Below, one piece after another: positions 23,903 through 36,100 of a stretch of 64,000 nt of DNA. Made by a program: the position numbers and the translations under genes. Source of the stretch: Loxodes magnus (lineage: Eukaryota > Ciliophora > Karyorelictea > Loxodida > Loxodidae); NCBI GenBank assembly GCA_946699065.1, contig CAMPDV010000509.1:1-64000 (forward strand). Direction: 5' to 3'. Under the pieces are notes generated by a model, which did not search any database, was not told the origin of the DNA, and saw only the letters and a list, made by a program, of their open reading frames with translations. Each line of letters opens with the position of its first letter. Within the stretch, counting starts at the first letter, position 1.

Positions 23903-24268
23903 TTAATAATAATAATAATAATAATATAATAAATTAAGTGTTTTGCGGCTTTGAGGAATCTCAACCTTATTTCCACTGCCAGCCAGTGATCGCTCCTGGA
24001 GACTTAAAATAAAAGTTCGAGGCACCCAGTTTTTTTAGAGTTCTGGAACTCGATTGGAAAATTCTCTTTCTATGAATTCCTCCGTCCATCGTCACATAAA
24101 TTCTTAGTAATTCTCTTCATACTTCTTCGCTATTTCTCTTCATCTGTTTCTTATATAATGTATCTCTTGTAATTATGGAATTTTGATTAGCACAGGTAAT
24201 ATCTCTTAAGAATCCTTCTAATATTAGTTGTTTCTATTTGCCTATCGTCTTCTACTTCCATTTCTATT
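23903..24268 (-). mobile_element. Truncated retroposon copy R2, reverse orientation
   Basis: This is the reverse complement of 25361-25718, the last part of element R3, with the (ATT)n tail at its left end. Similarity stops abruptly at 24268. It is directly followed by AATCAATGTAGTT, the inverse of the 13-base sequence on the right of R3. Confidence 0.8.
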
Positions 24269-24281
24269 AATCAATGTAGTT
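24269..24281. repeat. Inverted copy of the R3 target-site sequence
   Basis: The 13 bases read AACTACATTGATT on the minus strand and match 25719-25731. Unit 4 has the sequence once, at about 51488, undisturbed. This shows that the adjoining segment was turned round after the insertion. Confidence 0.75.
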
Positions 24282-24885
24282 AATAATATAATAAATAATA
24301 TTTTGTAAGAGTACTATATCTTAAGTTATTAAATAAACACTAAACAATAATTAATTATTTAAATAGAGTATGCTTACTAAAATGAGACCTATATAAGATA
24401 ATTGATTTTCTAAATATAAAAAAATGATATAATTAAGATTTAAAATAGAGTAAGTAAATAAAAACATCAAAATAAGGTATTATAGATAAATTACTTAATA
24501 TTTAAGTAAAAAACAAATTAATATTGTAAGATCGATATCAAAGATTGGATATGATATTGATTGATTGGATATTAGAAAAAATATTAGGATTTCATGTCAC
24601 TCAAAAAAATAGAGAAAAAAAATCACAATCCATCTCGTTAAAGTAATAATATAAAAAGAAATAATATCAGACTTTTGGATCTCCAAATTAAAATGAAAAA
24701 ATAAAGATATAATAAAAAATATTACACCAAAAGAATTCTTTATTAATTAAAAATAAAATAAAATTGCAGAAAGTGTTACAAATATTTAATATTAAAGTTA
24801 AAATTAGAGAGACATAATTTAATTTAAATTTTATCAAACTAAAATTTTCACTTAAGTTATTCGATATTCTATCTATTTTCGAAAT
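24282..24885 (-). other. Inverted piece of the region behind the kelch gene
   Basis: Read in reverse it matches about 50875-51487 of unit 4, that is, the junction of segment X and the T-rich stretch. It lies between two opposed copies of the same retroposon and is the only place in unit 2 where this part is inverted. Confidence 0.75.
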
Positions 24886-25718
24886 AAAAAATGATAGAAG
24901 GTCTCAAGACGGGTTTTTTGCAGGTTTCATAGATAAAAGCAAAAACCAGAGACTTCTAATTCTTCGTCCACCACGTCTTCTTTAGTAAAAAAATATTTTT
25001 CTTAATCTTAATAACCTCCTACATTAGAAATTAAAGACAATCTTAAATAAAATAAGAACTTAAATAAGTAGAAACAGAATAAAACGAATAATAGGATATT
25101 GATTTTCTTCATAAATCAAAATCAAGTAACTATATGAAATCCGATAATTCAAAAACTATGTAAAAACAGAAAAATGAAGAATAAATACAAATTGAAACTC
25201 TTTTGAAATCTGTTCGATCTCTGTAAGAAGAAGTCAAAATATTAAGATAAGAAAACAAAAAATTATTAGAAAAAAGTTAAAATACTGAAGAAAGATTAGT
25301 CAGAAAAGAAATCGAAGTAAAACAACTTGGATAAAAAAGAATAGAACCTTTTATCTAAGAAATAGAAATGGAAGTAGAAGACGATAGGCAAATAGAAACA
25401 ACTAATATTAGAAGGATTCTTAAGAGATATTACCTGTGCTAATCAAAATTCCATAATTACAAGAGATACATTATATAAGAAACAGATGAAGAGAAATAGC
25501 GAAGAAGTATGAAGAGAATTACTAAGAATTTATGTGACGATGGACGGAGGAATTCATAGAAAGAGAATTTTCCAATCGAGTTCCAGAACTCTAAAAAAAC
25601 TGGGTGCCTCGAACTTTTATTTTAAGTCTCCAGGAGCGATCACTGGCTGGCAGTGGAAATAAGGTTGAGATTCCTCAAAGCCGCAAAACACTTAATTTAT
25701 TATATTATTATTATTATT
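24886..25718 (+). mobile_element. Retroposon R3, full-length copy with (ATT)n tail
   Basis: This element belongs to the same family as R1 and R4: a start with ATG five bases from the left edge, an ORF filling most of the element, a common 3-prime segment (CGAGTTCC through AACTTTTATTTTAA to ATTATTATT), and a 13-base target sequence on the right at 25719. The matching left duplication is not beside its 5-prime end but 0.6 kb away in inverted form (24269-24281), because the intervening segment is inverted. Confidence 0.75.
24891..25690 (+). CDS. Retroposon R3 ORF: coiled-coil and Cys/His protein
   Basis: One frame runs from the ATG through the element under the Gln/Gln code. It opens MIEGLKTGF, has a heptad-like coiled coil at about residues 95-150 (VRSLQEEVKILRQENKKLL), then RYYLCQSKFHNYKR and NLCDDGRR, which line up with the Cys/His motifs of R1 though several ligands differ. 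There is no in-frame TGA near the tail, so the true end is unclear; the frame may shift near the end. It is probably an RNA-binding ORF1-like protein, inferred from layout only. Confidence 0.5.
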
Positions 25719-25731
25719 AACTACATTGATT
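25719..25731. repeat. Right target-site duplication of retroposon R3
   Basis: AACTACATTGATT follows the ATT tail directly, and the sequence then continues as in the other units (compare 51488 onward). Confidence 0.75.
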
Positions 25732-26495
25732 CAATAATACTTCTCTTTCTTATTTAGTATTTATACTCCAGGATTTAAACTCCTTATAGAAGTCATTTTA
25801 CCAAAGTTATTTTTTAAACTGAAATATCTAATCATTTGTTTATTTTAGTATTACATTATTTTTAATATACTTATTTTATTTAGTCTTAAGCAAGTGATAT
25901 GATTCTTATCATCTTTAATTCACATATTAGTATTTTTCTCAATTTTATAAATAATCTACTATATAAATATTTTCTTTTCTATTTACTTCTATTTTTTCAA
26001 CAACATTAGCTTTATATTTTTATTATAAATCTTATTTTAATGTTTTTACAGTTAAAATCCTTAAAATTTAGTCTTTTTTCATATTAATATTATTTTAATT
26101 ATAATTATAAGTTTTAAATATTTTTTAACTAACCTACTTCCTTATGATATTGAATCTACTATTATATATTTATTTTTTTATTTTATTTAGCTATTTAATT
26201 TATTTATTTAGCAAGTACTTACGACTAATAATCCTTATCCCTCTATCTAATTTTAAACTTATCTCTTTTATTAAATTATTTATATTTTTTTAATTAAATT
26301 TTACTACTTATTTATTAAGATCTTTTACAATTTTAACTTTGTTACTATTTTATTATTTTAAGTTATTAATTTAACTATTTTTCATAATAAAAGCATACTA
26401 ATGATGCTTAACTATATTACTTATTTATTGCTTAATACTTTTATCAAGTTTTATTTATAATCTCTTTACTTTAATGTATCTCTCTTTCTTATCCT
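25732..26495. other. Second copy of the T-rich stretch in unit 2, no supported gene
   Basis: It resumes at the point equivalent to about 51500 of unit 4 and leads into the antisense kelch remnant. It lacks the extra 0.35 kb (37435-37800, 52225-52590) present in units 3 and 4, as does unit 1. Confidence 0.5.
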
Positions 26496-26499
26496 CTAA

Positions 26500-26960
26500 T
26501 TTTTAATCATTTCTTCTTCATCCTTTATCAAATGATTCCTTTAAATCATAGTATATATCATATTATTTTGATTATCATAATCACTACCTCACATCAATAT
26601 TATGTTATTTAAATAAATACTGTTATATCAAAAAGATGCTTTAGATTTATGTGGATATTAATCAAGATTCTTTTCGATTGTCTTTTGATTATATACTGAT
26701 GTTTAATTTAGATTATTGGTATTGTCCCATGAATACTCATGTTCATTCTCATCCATCAGTATACTTGCTAATTTACATGCTTGTATAATTGATTGAATTT
26801 AAAATAAATGTCAATCATTTAAAATGATTTCATTTGAAGACATTAAGACATTTAACATAATGACTAGTAATATTTAATTAATTTATGTTGTGAATCTTCA
26901 TCTATTACAAAGAGACTTTCTTATTAAGTATAAATCGCATTATATACTATTAAGTCTTTG
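26500..26960 (-). pseudogene. Antisense kelch-domain gene remnant, unit 2 (clearest copy)
   Basis: On the minus strand an uninterrupted frame of about 105 codons reads EIILNDWHLFQIQ, LASILMDENEHEYSWDNTNN, YNQKTIEKNLDQYPH, SFWYNSIYLNNIILMW and GSDYDNQNN. It aligns with the C-terminal kelch blades of the sense genes (INKWQQ, VFMYDNWNY, SFWYNGIYDKNKIWMY). Three of its four tryptophans are TGA. An upstream blade (NAIYTQQESLFVIDED) is in another frame. It therefore descends from a second kelch gene and is now broken. Confidence 0.65.
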
Positions 26961-27274
26961 TAATAAACTAATTATTTTGTCGTATTAACTTTTATATTAT
27001 ATATTTACCTTTGATTAAATAATTATTGTATTGATGCTTTTAGGTCTTTGAATTTTAATTTAATTTTGGATTATTTTTTCCTATTTTAAATATTAAATTA
27101 GCATTGTTATATCTCAATTGTGCTATTGTTCTTTATTATAAAAATCAGTTTAATTATAAATAATATTATTGTTGTTGCTTATTTATCAGATTTTATTTAA
27201 ATAAGGTCTTTACTTTTTATCTTCTACTTGTATTAGAAGATTATCATTAATCTAATAAATTGCTGCTCTTTTAG

Positions 27275-28120
27275 CTTTCTTAAATATTATACTATAGTAG
27301 TAACCATCTCTCTCAAAATACATGTATAGTGCTAATTAATGATAAATATAATTAAATGAATTATGATAATATGAAATATAGATAAACTATAATGGTATAA
27401 AAGATAAGGTTAATAATAGTGTATAAGGATAGTGACTAGTTTTAATATAAGGATAATAAGAATTAGGTAATGTTTATAATAAATAACTAGTTATTACTTA
27501 TATATTAGATACTATATTTCTATTATCTTTAATTCTCTTAGTTAATTCTAAACCTAATTCATATTATTACTCTTATTTTTACTATTAACTTAACTTATTT
27601 CAACTTTAACTCTCATATTGTTCTTGTACTCATATTTTCATCTTTCTATCTGCTTTTTATCAACCAGTCATATCCTTTGCTTCAGTCATAAATTTTAAAC
27701 TTTCCTTTAATGCTTATTTTATTACTTTTATAAGTGCTATTTTAAGTCTTAAGTAATCTATCTATCTATTATCAGATCCTTGTTATATGTAATCCTATAT
27801 ACCTTAGTCTATCTTACTACCTTTAATATCTTAGAAGTAACATTAACTAACATATAACTTTAAGTATTCTTATTCAAACTTCTATATAGTAATACCATTA
27901 AAAGATTAAATACCTTAGAAGATAGAACAGTGAAGGAGCTAAGCTAGGATTAAGAAAGTCTTAAGCTTTTAGAAGTAGCAAGTTATAAGTTAGTGGCTCG
28001 ATTAGACTTTAGATAGATGGGACTAGATACTAATAGCATATAAGAAACTGAGTTAGATGGCGATAAAACTTAGTTGAGATTATCTGGAATAAAATGCTTC
28101 TTAGTACAAGAATTAGTTAG
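27275..28120. repeat. Near-invariant core, copy 2
   Basis: It matches 7915-8760 almost throughout. The differences I see are a 3-base deletion near 27390 and a few substitutions. Confidence 0.8.
27510..27900 (-). pseudogene. D-minus frame of module a2
   Basis: This is the same frame as in a1 (RFMTEAKDMT replaced by a near-identical series, QQYELGLELTKRIKD). It lies inside the near-invariant core. Confidence 0.45.
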
Positions 28121-30330
28121 CTGAGCTAATTATGTCAACGTATTCAATAATTTTAGTTACAAGCTTGCAAGGCTTATATTAGTAACGCTTGGTAATTGAT
28201 AAAATAATTAAGCAGTTAAATTTGGAGAGCTATGAAAAGTGAAGATAAAGCTATTAGAATGTCAGGATCTATCGAGAGATAAAATTAAAAGAGAGTAAAC
28301 TAAGATTTAAAGAATAAAAGTAAGTAAAAATGAGAAGTTGAGAGTGGAAAAATAAGGTATCAGGATTTATCGATTACAAACTATATCAGTAAGCTGAATC
28401 TTAAAATTTGAGACTCTACGACAGATTTTTACTAACTTATACAGCTATTTCTTACCTGTTCTAAAAATATATTGCATATCTAATTTACTGAGGCTTTTCC
28501 AATGAAGAAGATTAGTATCAATTGGAAGCAAAATCAAACCAAATAATTATATCGACATTAATAAACCAAAATCAGAAACTAGCTCAAGCTTATAGTTGAA
28601 GAGGAATTATAGAAAAGCTCTAAATTATCAAGAAGTAGTCTTTCTAAGCTAATTGCTCTATCAACTACATAACCTTGAAATTTAAACTTTATTTAATACT
28701 AAGAAATTTAAAAGAAGCATCAATATCAAAATACTTTAAACTTAAAGTTGCTCTTTCATATAAATATCAATAATTGCTTTTAATTTATTGAATATAAGTC
28801 TCACAAATTTATTTTTAGAAGAGAATGAAGAAAGATAAATTTTCAAGTTTTCCTCGCCTCTGACAAAAAGTCCACTATGAAAAATGAAATAAAAAGCTTG
28901 AATCTATAGATGATTCAGAGTTAAAAGTACAAAAATAGAAGATGCACTAAGTAAAAAGGTAGATCTGGAAACATCTAGATCATAAAAGAATTTAGAAAGG
29001 ATTAGCATCTCATTCATTTCATAAAATTGAGAAATAAAAAAATAGCAGATAAGACAAAGATTTTAGTCTAGAAAGACTAAAAAAAAAGATTCTAAGTTAG
29101 AAATTAGTGAAGCTTACAATAAAGGATTACGAATATTTCATAAAACCGAATGAAAATACTTATTTTTGTGCTTCACAAGTAAGTAGTAACAGGGTTGAGC
29201 TTCTAGTAAAATAGAAAGAAACGAAAGTAAGCAAAGAGCACAAAAGGAGAGAACAGATAAACAGATTTTTTTACCATAAGCTAGAAAATTTTTAGCTTGC
29301 ATTATTATTTAAACATTAATTATATTAAATATATTTTAAAGAGAAAAGACTTATATAAATCTCTCAAACTAGAGGAACAACAAAGAGATCTTAAGAATTA
29401 AATGAGAGGTGAAGAAATTGCTTACAGCTGTTCTTAGTAAATTTAATCAGAAGAGAATAATAAAAAAATGATTAGTCTATTATAAGCTGTATGTTCAAGA
29501 ATAAGTAGTTAATCTAAAGGAAATTTCACTTATAAATTTTATAACAGAACTTAATAAAGAAAAACTAAAGAATATAGCAGAAAGTACAATATTTCATGAA
29601 CGTCAAACAGAAGTGCACAAAAAACTTCAACTTACCAATTGTTTGCAAGTTAGGCTAGAAAATTAAAACCAGCCCAGGCTAGAACCAAAATCAGCTTTAA
29701 ATTAAGAAAATAAGATTTAACCAAATGCTAGAAAGACAAAAGGATTTACTAATTGAACGCTAAATTAATTTCCAAAACTCTAATATATGAAGTTCTGTTT
29801 TTTAATAAGCAAATACTTTATTATTAAAGTGAGGCTAAGAAAAATAATACTAATTAAATGAAACGAAGCAAAGTTAAATTTACGAACTATTGAAGTAAAA
29901 TAACTGAAAGAGAAAATTAAAGCAGGATGATTTGATGAAATTGGAAAATAAATGTAAAAGCTTGGAATGTAAATTTTGTTAATTATCAATAGATACAGGA
30001 AAATTAACTTAGCTGAGGTAACTATAGTAACTAGTCCTGTTTTAATTAAGTATTTTAATACTTATTTGGTTTTAAAGTTATTACTCTTTAATCAAGAAAC
30101 AAAGTGACTAAAATTGAATGACATTGAAACATTTTATATATCAGATGACTATTGAATCTAAATTAGATTACTTTGATCAGAAGCATTCTAAAGTTATATC
30201 TATCTTCACATATTTATCCTCAATCTAATCTATTCGTAGCTTATTTACATTTTGCTACTGCTACAAGCGTTAGTTGCTTTATTCTAGATTAACTAATTCG
30301 GCACCCTATCTCCAATAACTGTCAGCTTTT
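27901..30330 (+). pseudogene. D-plus frame of module a2, internally deleted
   Basis: The first 0.9 kb matches a1. The part corresponding to 9450-9690 of a1 is missing near 28800, and from about 29070 a different, longer tail follows that resembles the tail of module d in diverged form (29160-29780). It is a third tail type beside S and d. Decayed; function unknown. Confidence 0.4.
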
Positions 30331-30339
30331 AAACCTTTT

Positions 30340-31189
30340 TATTATATCTAAAGACTGATAGAGAGATAAATAGTTCAACTGAAAGACCAAGAATAGCACT
30401 AGTAAAAGTAGCAAAGTAAGTGATGAAGAAAAAATGTAAGATTTATGACTCAAGCGGAAAAAACGACACAAAGATAAAAAAAGACTGAACAAAAATTTTA
30501 ATGACTATAACAACAAAATCATAGTCGTAGCTTCAATTTAAAGCAATTTATTAATAAAAAAAATAATCCTATAATTATCGATTGCTATAGAAAGATCTCT
30601 TATTTAAAAAGGGGTTGAAGATTATCATTAATAAAGACTATCAAATCTTTAATAATAACTATTTATTTTTTACTAAAAAAGAAAAAAATATGCAATTGTT
30701 TAATCCTTATATTAAAACTGTCTATTGATTTTATTTAATTTTATTATGAACAATTATCTTTATTTATTTAAGTTACTATTAAACTTAACTTTTTTTATAA
30801 AATCGTAGTAGTTATTCCTATATATTAGGTTAAAATAATAGAAGGGTAAATTCTTTTATTTTGAATATAGAATTTAAAGTAAGAATTTAGAAGGTCAAAA
30901 TTAGGACTAAGGATGCCTTTTGAGAAACATATGTCTGAGCTGTGTTATTGATGTGTAACATGTATAAAATAAATACTGAAAAACCTATTCGCTCTGCGAA
31001 ATATAACTTTAAATTTCGTCTATGTAACATTAAATTTCTTGGGAATCTGAAATTTTGATTGCAGATAGTTATATGAAAAGAAAAATGGAAAGGGAAATCA
31101 AAGTGAGAGAAGTAAAGAGTGTTGGTTAGATATAAATTAACTTAAGAGAAAGCTAAAAAAGAGTCAGCTAGAAGGATCTTTTAATGAAA
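30340..31189 (+). pseudogene. Inverted D-minus head in unit 2
   Basis: Here the D-minus sequence lies on the plus strand. The frame RIALVKVAKQVMKKK matches KIALIKVIKQALKES of the minus strand in a1, and the rest of the head follows to about 30720. An inverted module head therefore adjoins the S tail of gene 3, just as at the window start for gene 1. Confidence 0.5.
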
Positions 31190-32289
31190 AAAATAAAAAG
31201 AAAATAGCTTCTAAATTAGGAGTTAGTAAAAATAACGTCAAAATAATATTTATATTTCTATAAGTGGAATTAGGGTGTGAATTATTGTATTTCAAAAATG
31301 GGTATTATAATTAGTCTAGTAAATTACTTAGCTTTATTAAATATCAGTTACATTAAAAATAAATTAAAGAAATAAGTTTTAAATAAATTTCTTAGATTGA
31401 AGATCATTAGAGATATCTAAGAAGATATTGGGAGAAAATGAAGGTGAAAAGCTTTTTTTATGTATTTCTTTACAGAACTTAATCAGAAGATAATAATGAA
31501 AAATTTTTAACCTGATTCTTTACTACGTGTATAAGAAAAGATGACTGAGCTTAAAAAAATTCACAGATAAATCCAACAACAAGCCTTTAAAAAGATAAAT
31601 AAAGCTTAAAGTAGAAAGAGTAAACCATTAGTCTGGCAAGCTTAACATAAAAAACTCAACTTGGTTTCTACTTCATAAATTAAGGCTAGACTATTCAATT
31701 TATCCAGGTTGGAATTTAATTAACTTAAAATAAGGAGAATGAGATTAAAAAAAATTGTAGAAAGAGAAAAAGAGTCTTTAGATAAATGATAAAATATTTT
31801 CCTAAATTTAATCTAAGAAGATTAATGCTTAATGCCAAACGGTTAAGACAAGAACAATATAACTGAAAATAAGTTAATGAGTAAATGCAAATAGAACATA
31901 ATTAAATTCGAGCTAGTAAAGGGAAATAGCAAAAAAATGAAAGTGAGAAAGATTTAATGAAATAAGAATTTAAAAAATAAGCTACGAATATGAATTTTGT
32001 AAATTATCAGCAGAAAATAGAGAATTAGGTTTAGCTGAGGTAATGATAATAACTAGACATGCATTATCTAACTATTTTGGTTTAAGGTTAATATTTTTTA
32101 ATCAAGTAGTTACGAAGAAAAATTTAACTTACATTGAAACTTTTTTGATCTCAGATTGATAGAGAAATTAATATTTTTTAGCTGAATCCTTAACTTGTAA
32201 AATCATCAAACTTTTATATTCTAATTAAATTTTAAACAATAATTGTACTTTAATGATAAGTTAATTTTTCTCATTATAATCGCTCATTT
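31190..32289 (+). pseudogene. S-type tail of D-plus before kelch gene 3
   Basis: It is homologous to 673-1830. The block reading IVEREKESLDKWQNIF is kept in the same frame as in the unit 1 copy, while other parts differ by non-triplet lengths. Family not recognised. Confidence 0.45.
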
Positions 32290-32792
32290 CTTTCTCTATC
32301 TCTCAAATCTATAAGGTTTATCTAAAAGATAAATTTAGTATAAATCAATTTAATAGCCTCATCTTATGAACAAATAACTTAACACTTTTAAATTACTTAT
32401 CTAATTTTTATTCTTAGTAACTCTACTTGAATTCATTCATCATATGATAAATAAGACAATTAATATTAAAATAAATTATTTAAAAAGCATTTTCATTGAA
32501 TAGAGTACTAACATATTCTTTGATAAAATCCTTTAAACTTCCCATTTTTATCATTTTTCATCTTCTCTTTCTGATCTATATACTATATAGAGATATAATT
32601 ACAATCATCGTTCATGTTTTTATAAAAATATATAAACATCTTATCTTTATTTATTCACATTTAAATAGAATGGAGTATCTAATAACCTGATATTGATACA
32701 TCATTCTACTTTTATTAAAGGAATATCTAAATCTTATTTAAAAGATTTAATTTACTTTAATTTAAATAGCTCATAAATTTAAATTTATTAAA
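32290..32792 (+). promoter_or_regulatory. Upstream region of kelch gene 3 (S type)
   Basis: It is shared with 1831-2362. It is T-rich and ends in the A/T-only stretch before the ATG. No motif identified. Confidence 0.35.
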
Positions 32793-35060
32793 ATGTAGGC
32801 AACTACATGTTCGATATGTGATGATGAGTTTAATGAGACTATTAAGAAGCCTAGAGAAATGGAATGTAAATGTATAGCATGTGAAAAATGTTTAAATACA
32901 ATGTATAAACGAAATAATATGATAATATGCAATTTCCATAACTTTAAGTCGACTAAACTAGTACAGGAACTTAAAAAGGTAGAAAACAAGGCTTAGAATT
33001 TGTGTAAAGAGCATTAACTTGAACTAAAATTTATATGTTCCAAAGATAATCAACTTATATGTAATACTTGCTTAACATCAACTCACAATCATGAAGTTTT
33101 ACTTATATAGGAAAAAATTAAAGGTTTATAGGATGAAATTAATAGAAAATTTTAATAATTACAAGAAACTATGCAGTTATAACATAAGAGAGTGGACTTT
33201 AATAAAGATCAATAATCGATAAGCTAATAAAAAATTTTTACTAGAAATATGATTTTAAAAGCAATTGAGAGATTTAAGATATAAGTTTTATCTATTATTT
33301 AAAAATACTTTAACAAAAGCTTAAGCTTATCAGGTAAATCATAATAAGAGCTTTCTTCTAACTTAATGAAAGTTCATAGTATGTAAAAGTAAATGTAAGA
33401 TATAGCCTAGCTTGAAGAAACAACTGTAGATCAGTGTGAGTTAAAGAAACATAAGATAGATAATTTATAAGAACAGTTACATAATTAGGAATGAAACTAG
33501 CAGGAATAGAATATTTAAGATTAGGAAAGTTAAAATATTTAAAATATTATTTTGTAAGAGTTATATGAAAGTGAGCTGTTCTAAGAATAAAGAGAAAAAA
33601 AAGATATTTAAAAATATAACTTAGAAGATAGAATATCAAATCTAAATTAAAAATTAACTGATTATGCTTAATAATTATAAAATCTAAAAGAAGAATAAAG
33701 AAATAATAAAGATAAGATATTTCAACTAGAGAAAAACAACTAAAAATAAATTATATAGATTTAAGAACAACTTGAATAGACAAAAAACTTGTAGGAGGCA
33801 AAATAAATAATGAGAACTTAAATAGACGAATTGAAATAATAACATATCAAGCTCAATCAAACAGTTTAGACATAAATTTAATAAATATTAGAATTAGAAT
33901 CAATTAAATAAACCTTGAATAAAAGGAGCAAGGAATAGGAAGAACTAATAAGAAATTTATAATAGAATAATTAAACTCTCAATGAAAATATAGAGTCCTT
34001 AATTTAATATAAAACAGTTTAAGAGTAAGAAATAAGAGAAAAATAGTAATAAATTTAAAATTTAATAGAAAAAATAAATTTACTAAGTTAATTAAATGAA
34101 GAGAGAGAATAAATAAAAATATAATTTTTCTAATAAAAAGAATTATTTAGATAAATTATATAATTATATCTAAATAAAAATTTTGAAATAATAACAATTA
34201 GAAACAATAATAAATCTTCTATATAATTAACTAATTATTTAAGAATAAAATTTGGATCAAATATTGCTTAATCAGCAAATATATCAGTATAACCTTATAC
34301 TTAGACATAATCAGCAGTATCTGATTTGTAAAATTTATACTAAAATTATACTTCATGCTATTAGACTAGTAACAATTAGATAACTTTAGTAGGAGGATTA
34401 GATTAAAATAGATATTAAAAGAATGTTTTAAAAATAGAAAATAATTAAATAGTAAATCAATAAAATTTAATATTTCCCAGAAAAAAAACTTCATTATCAT
34501 TTGATAATTAGAATATCATTTATATTATTGGAGGATATGATACTTAAGATAAATTAATAAACGAATGTGAGATATATGATATCAAAAATAATAAATGTAC
34601 TGAAATAGCACAACACATATATAAAGGAGTACGACATGGAACTTGTTATGCATATGATATGATATTTACATTTGGAGGATATTATAATATAAATAACTCT
34701 AATCAAAAAAAAGATTACATATGCTTTTATGATATAATAATTAATAAATGATAATAATCAACAACATTAAAATTACCAAAAGAAGCATATTATGTATAAG
34801 CAATTTATATATAAGAAAAGGAATAAGTATTTATATATGATAGTAATAATTACTTATAGTAAACATTATCATTTGACTGAAAAACTATAACAGATGATGG
34901 ATAAGCATTTCCTAAATAAGATTATTCGTTTTGATATAATGAAATTTATGATAAAAATAAAATATGAATGTACTCTTCATAATCTGATCAATAAGATATT
35001 TTATATTATTATGATATAAATGTAGCAAGCAATAGGAAATGGGAAAAGTGTTAGTTATGA
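32793..35060 (+). CDS. TRIM-like RING/B-box/coiled-coil/kelch protein, copy 3
   Basis: This copy has an open frame of 755 codons under the Gln/Gln/Trp code, three codons shorter than copies 1 and 2 through an in-frame deletion near 34140. All RING-like and B-box ligands are present (NLCKEHQLELKFIC, CNTC, HNH). Residues about 145-200 belong to the second sequence type (KSQQELSSNLMKVHSMQ), shared with copies 4 and 5, although its upstream region matches copy 1. The kelch Gly-Gly pairs are kept, two of the TGA tryptophans of copy 1 are replaced (DSNNY, DYSF), and the last Trp is TGG. The second TGA found 11 codons later in the other copies is TTA here, so the stop at 35058 is the better choice. 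Confidence 0.82.
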
Positions 35061-36100
35061 AACAGTAATATAAACATATTTAATCTTATTTTATTAATTT
35101 TACTAAATTACCTAATAATTTATACTTAAATTAATAACTTTTAATTACTTAAAATAGTGTAGAAATCTTATTACTTTATAATTATAATAAAAATAATAAA
35201 AATTGGTTAATTGATTCTAATTATCATAAAAACAGAAAAAAGTAAATTTTATTAATTAAAACTTATCTAAATGAAGCTTGGCTTTTGACTTAATAAAGAA
35301 GAAATTATTAAATAAAGTAAATAATAAAAAAAAGGATATCCAATCCTTTAAAGATAAATAGAAATGTCTTGAAGTACTAGATCTATGGAAGATAGAAGAA
35401 CATAATAGCTTTGAAGAATTAGTATTATTTATGCAACTTAAAAGAGAGAATTTGCTTATTAAAAGAAGATAATTTAAAGCCCTTAAAAAACGATTAAAAT
35501 ATTAAAATAAAAATATGAATAAAGAAAGAGATCTTCAACTTATTGATATATTCTAAGAAAGTTAAATAATAAAACTTAATAGCAATAATTAAAGTAACAT
35601 ATTATTAAAAAAATAGGGATTTATATAGTAGAAGCAGAATAGATAATTATAATTAAGCGAAAATTGAAGGAGTAGACAAATTACAATAAAAGAATCTATA
35701 AAACTGATTTGATTAAAAGAAAAGCAACTAAATTTAAGAAACTTAAAATTCATTGAAAGAAAAGCTATAACAGTAACTCAATATATCATTTAGATAACAT
35801 TAGTAATATTTTCTGGAAATGGAAGAAGGAAAAAGATTGAGAATTATGAAGAACTAAAGCGAGATTAATTACGTTAATAGATATTAGTATAGAAAAAGCT
35901 CGAATCTTATTGTGCATCCTACTGAATGTTTAATAGAAAATCAATAAACATTTCTTGATTTTAATATTTTATTAATTTTTTTTAATTAATACTTATATTT
36001 AAAAAATAGAATATTATGATTAGCCTACTCTGATATATAAAAAAAATTAGGGAGATCGAAAATTGAGATAATTTAGAAATCACTTAAGTAAAAATTTTAC
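35061..36100 (+). other. Conserved 3-prime flank and A-rich segment X3
   Basis: It is homologous to 4640-5690. It differs from X1 by a one-base length change shortly after its ATG at about 35271, so X1 and X3 cannot both code in the same frame. Confidence 0.4.
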
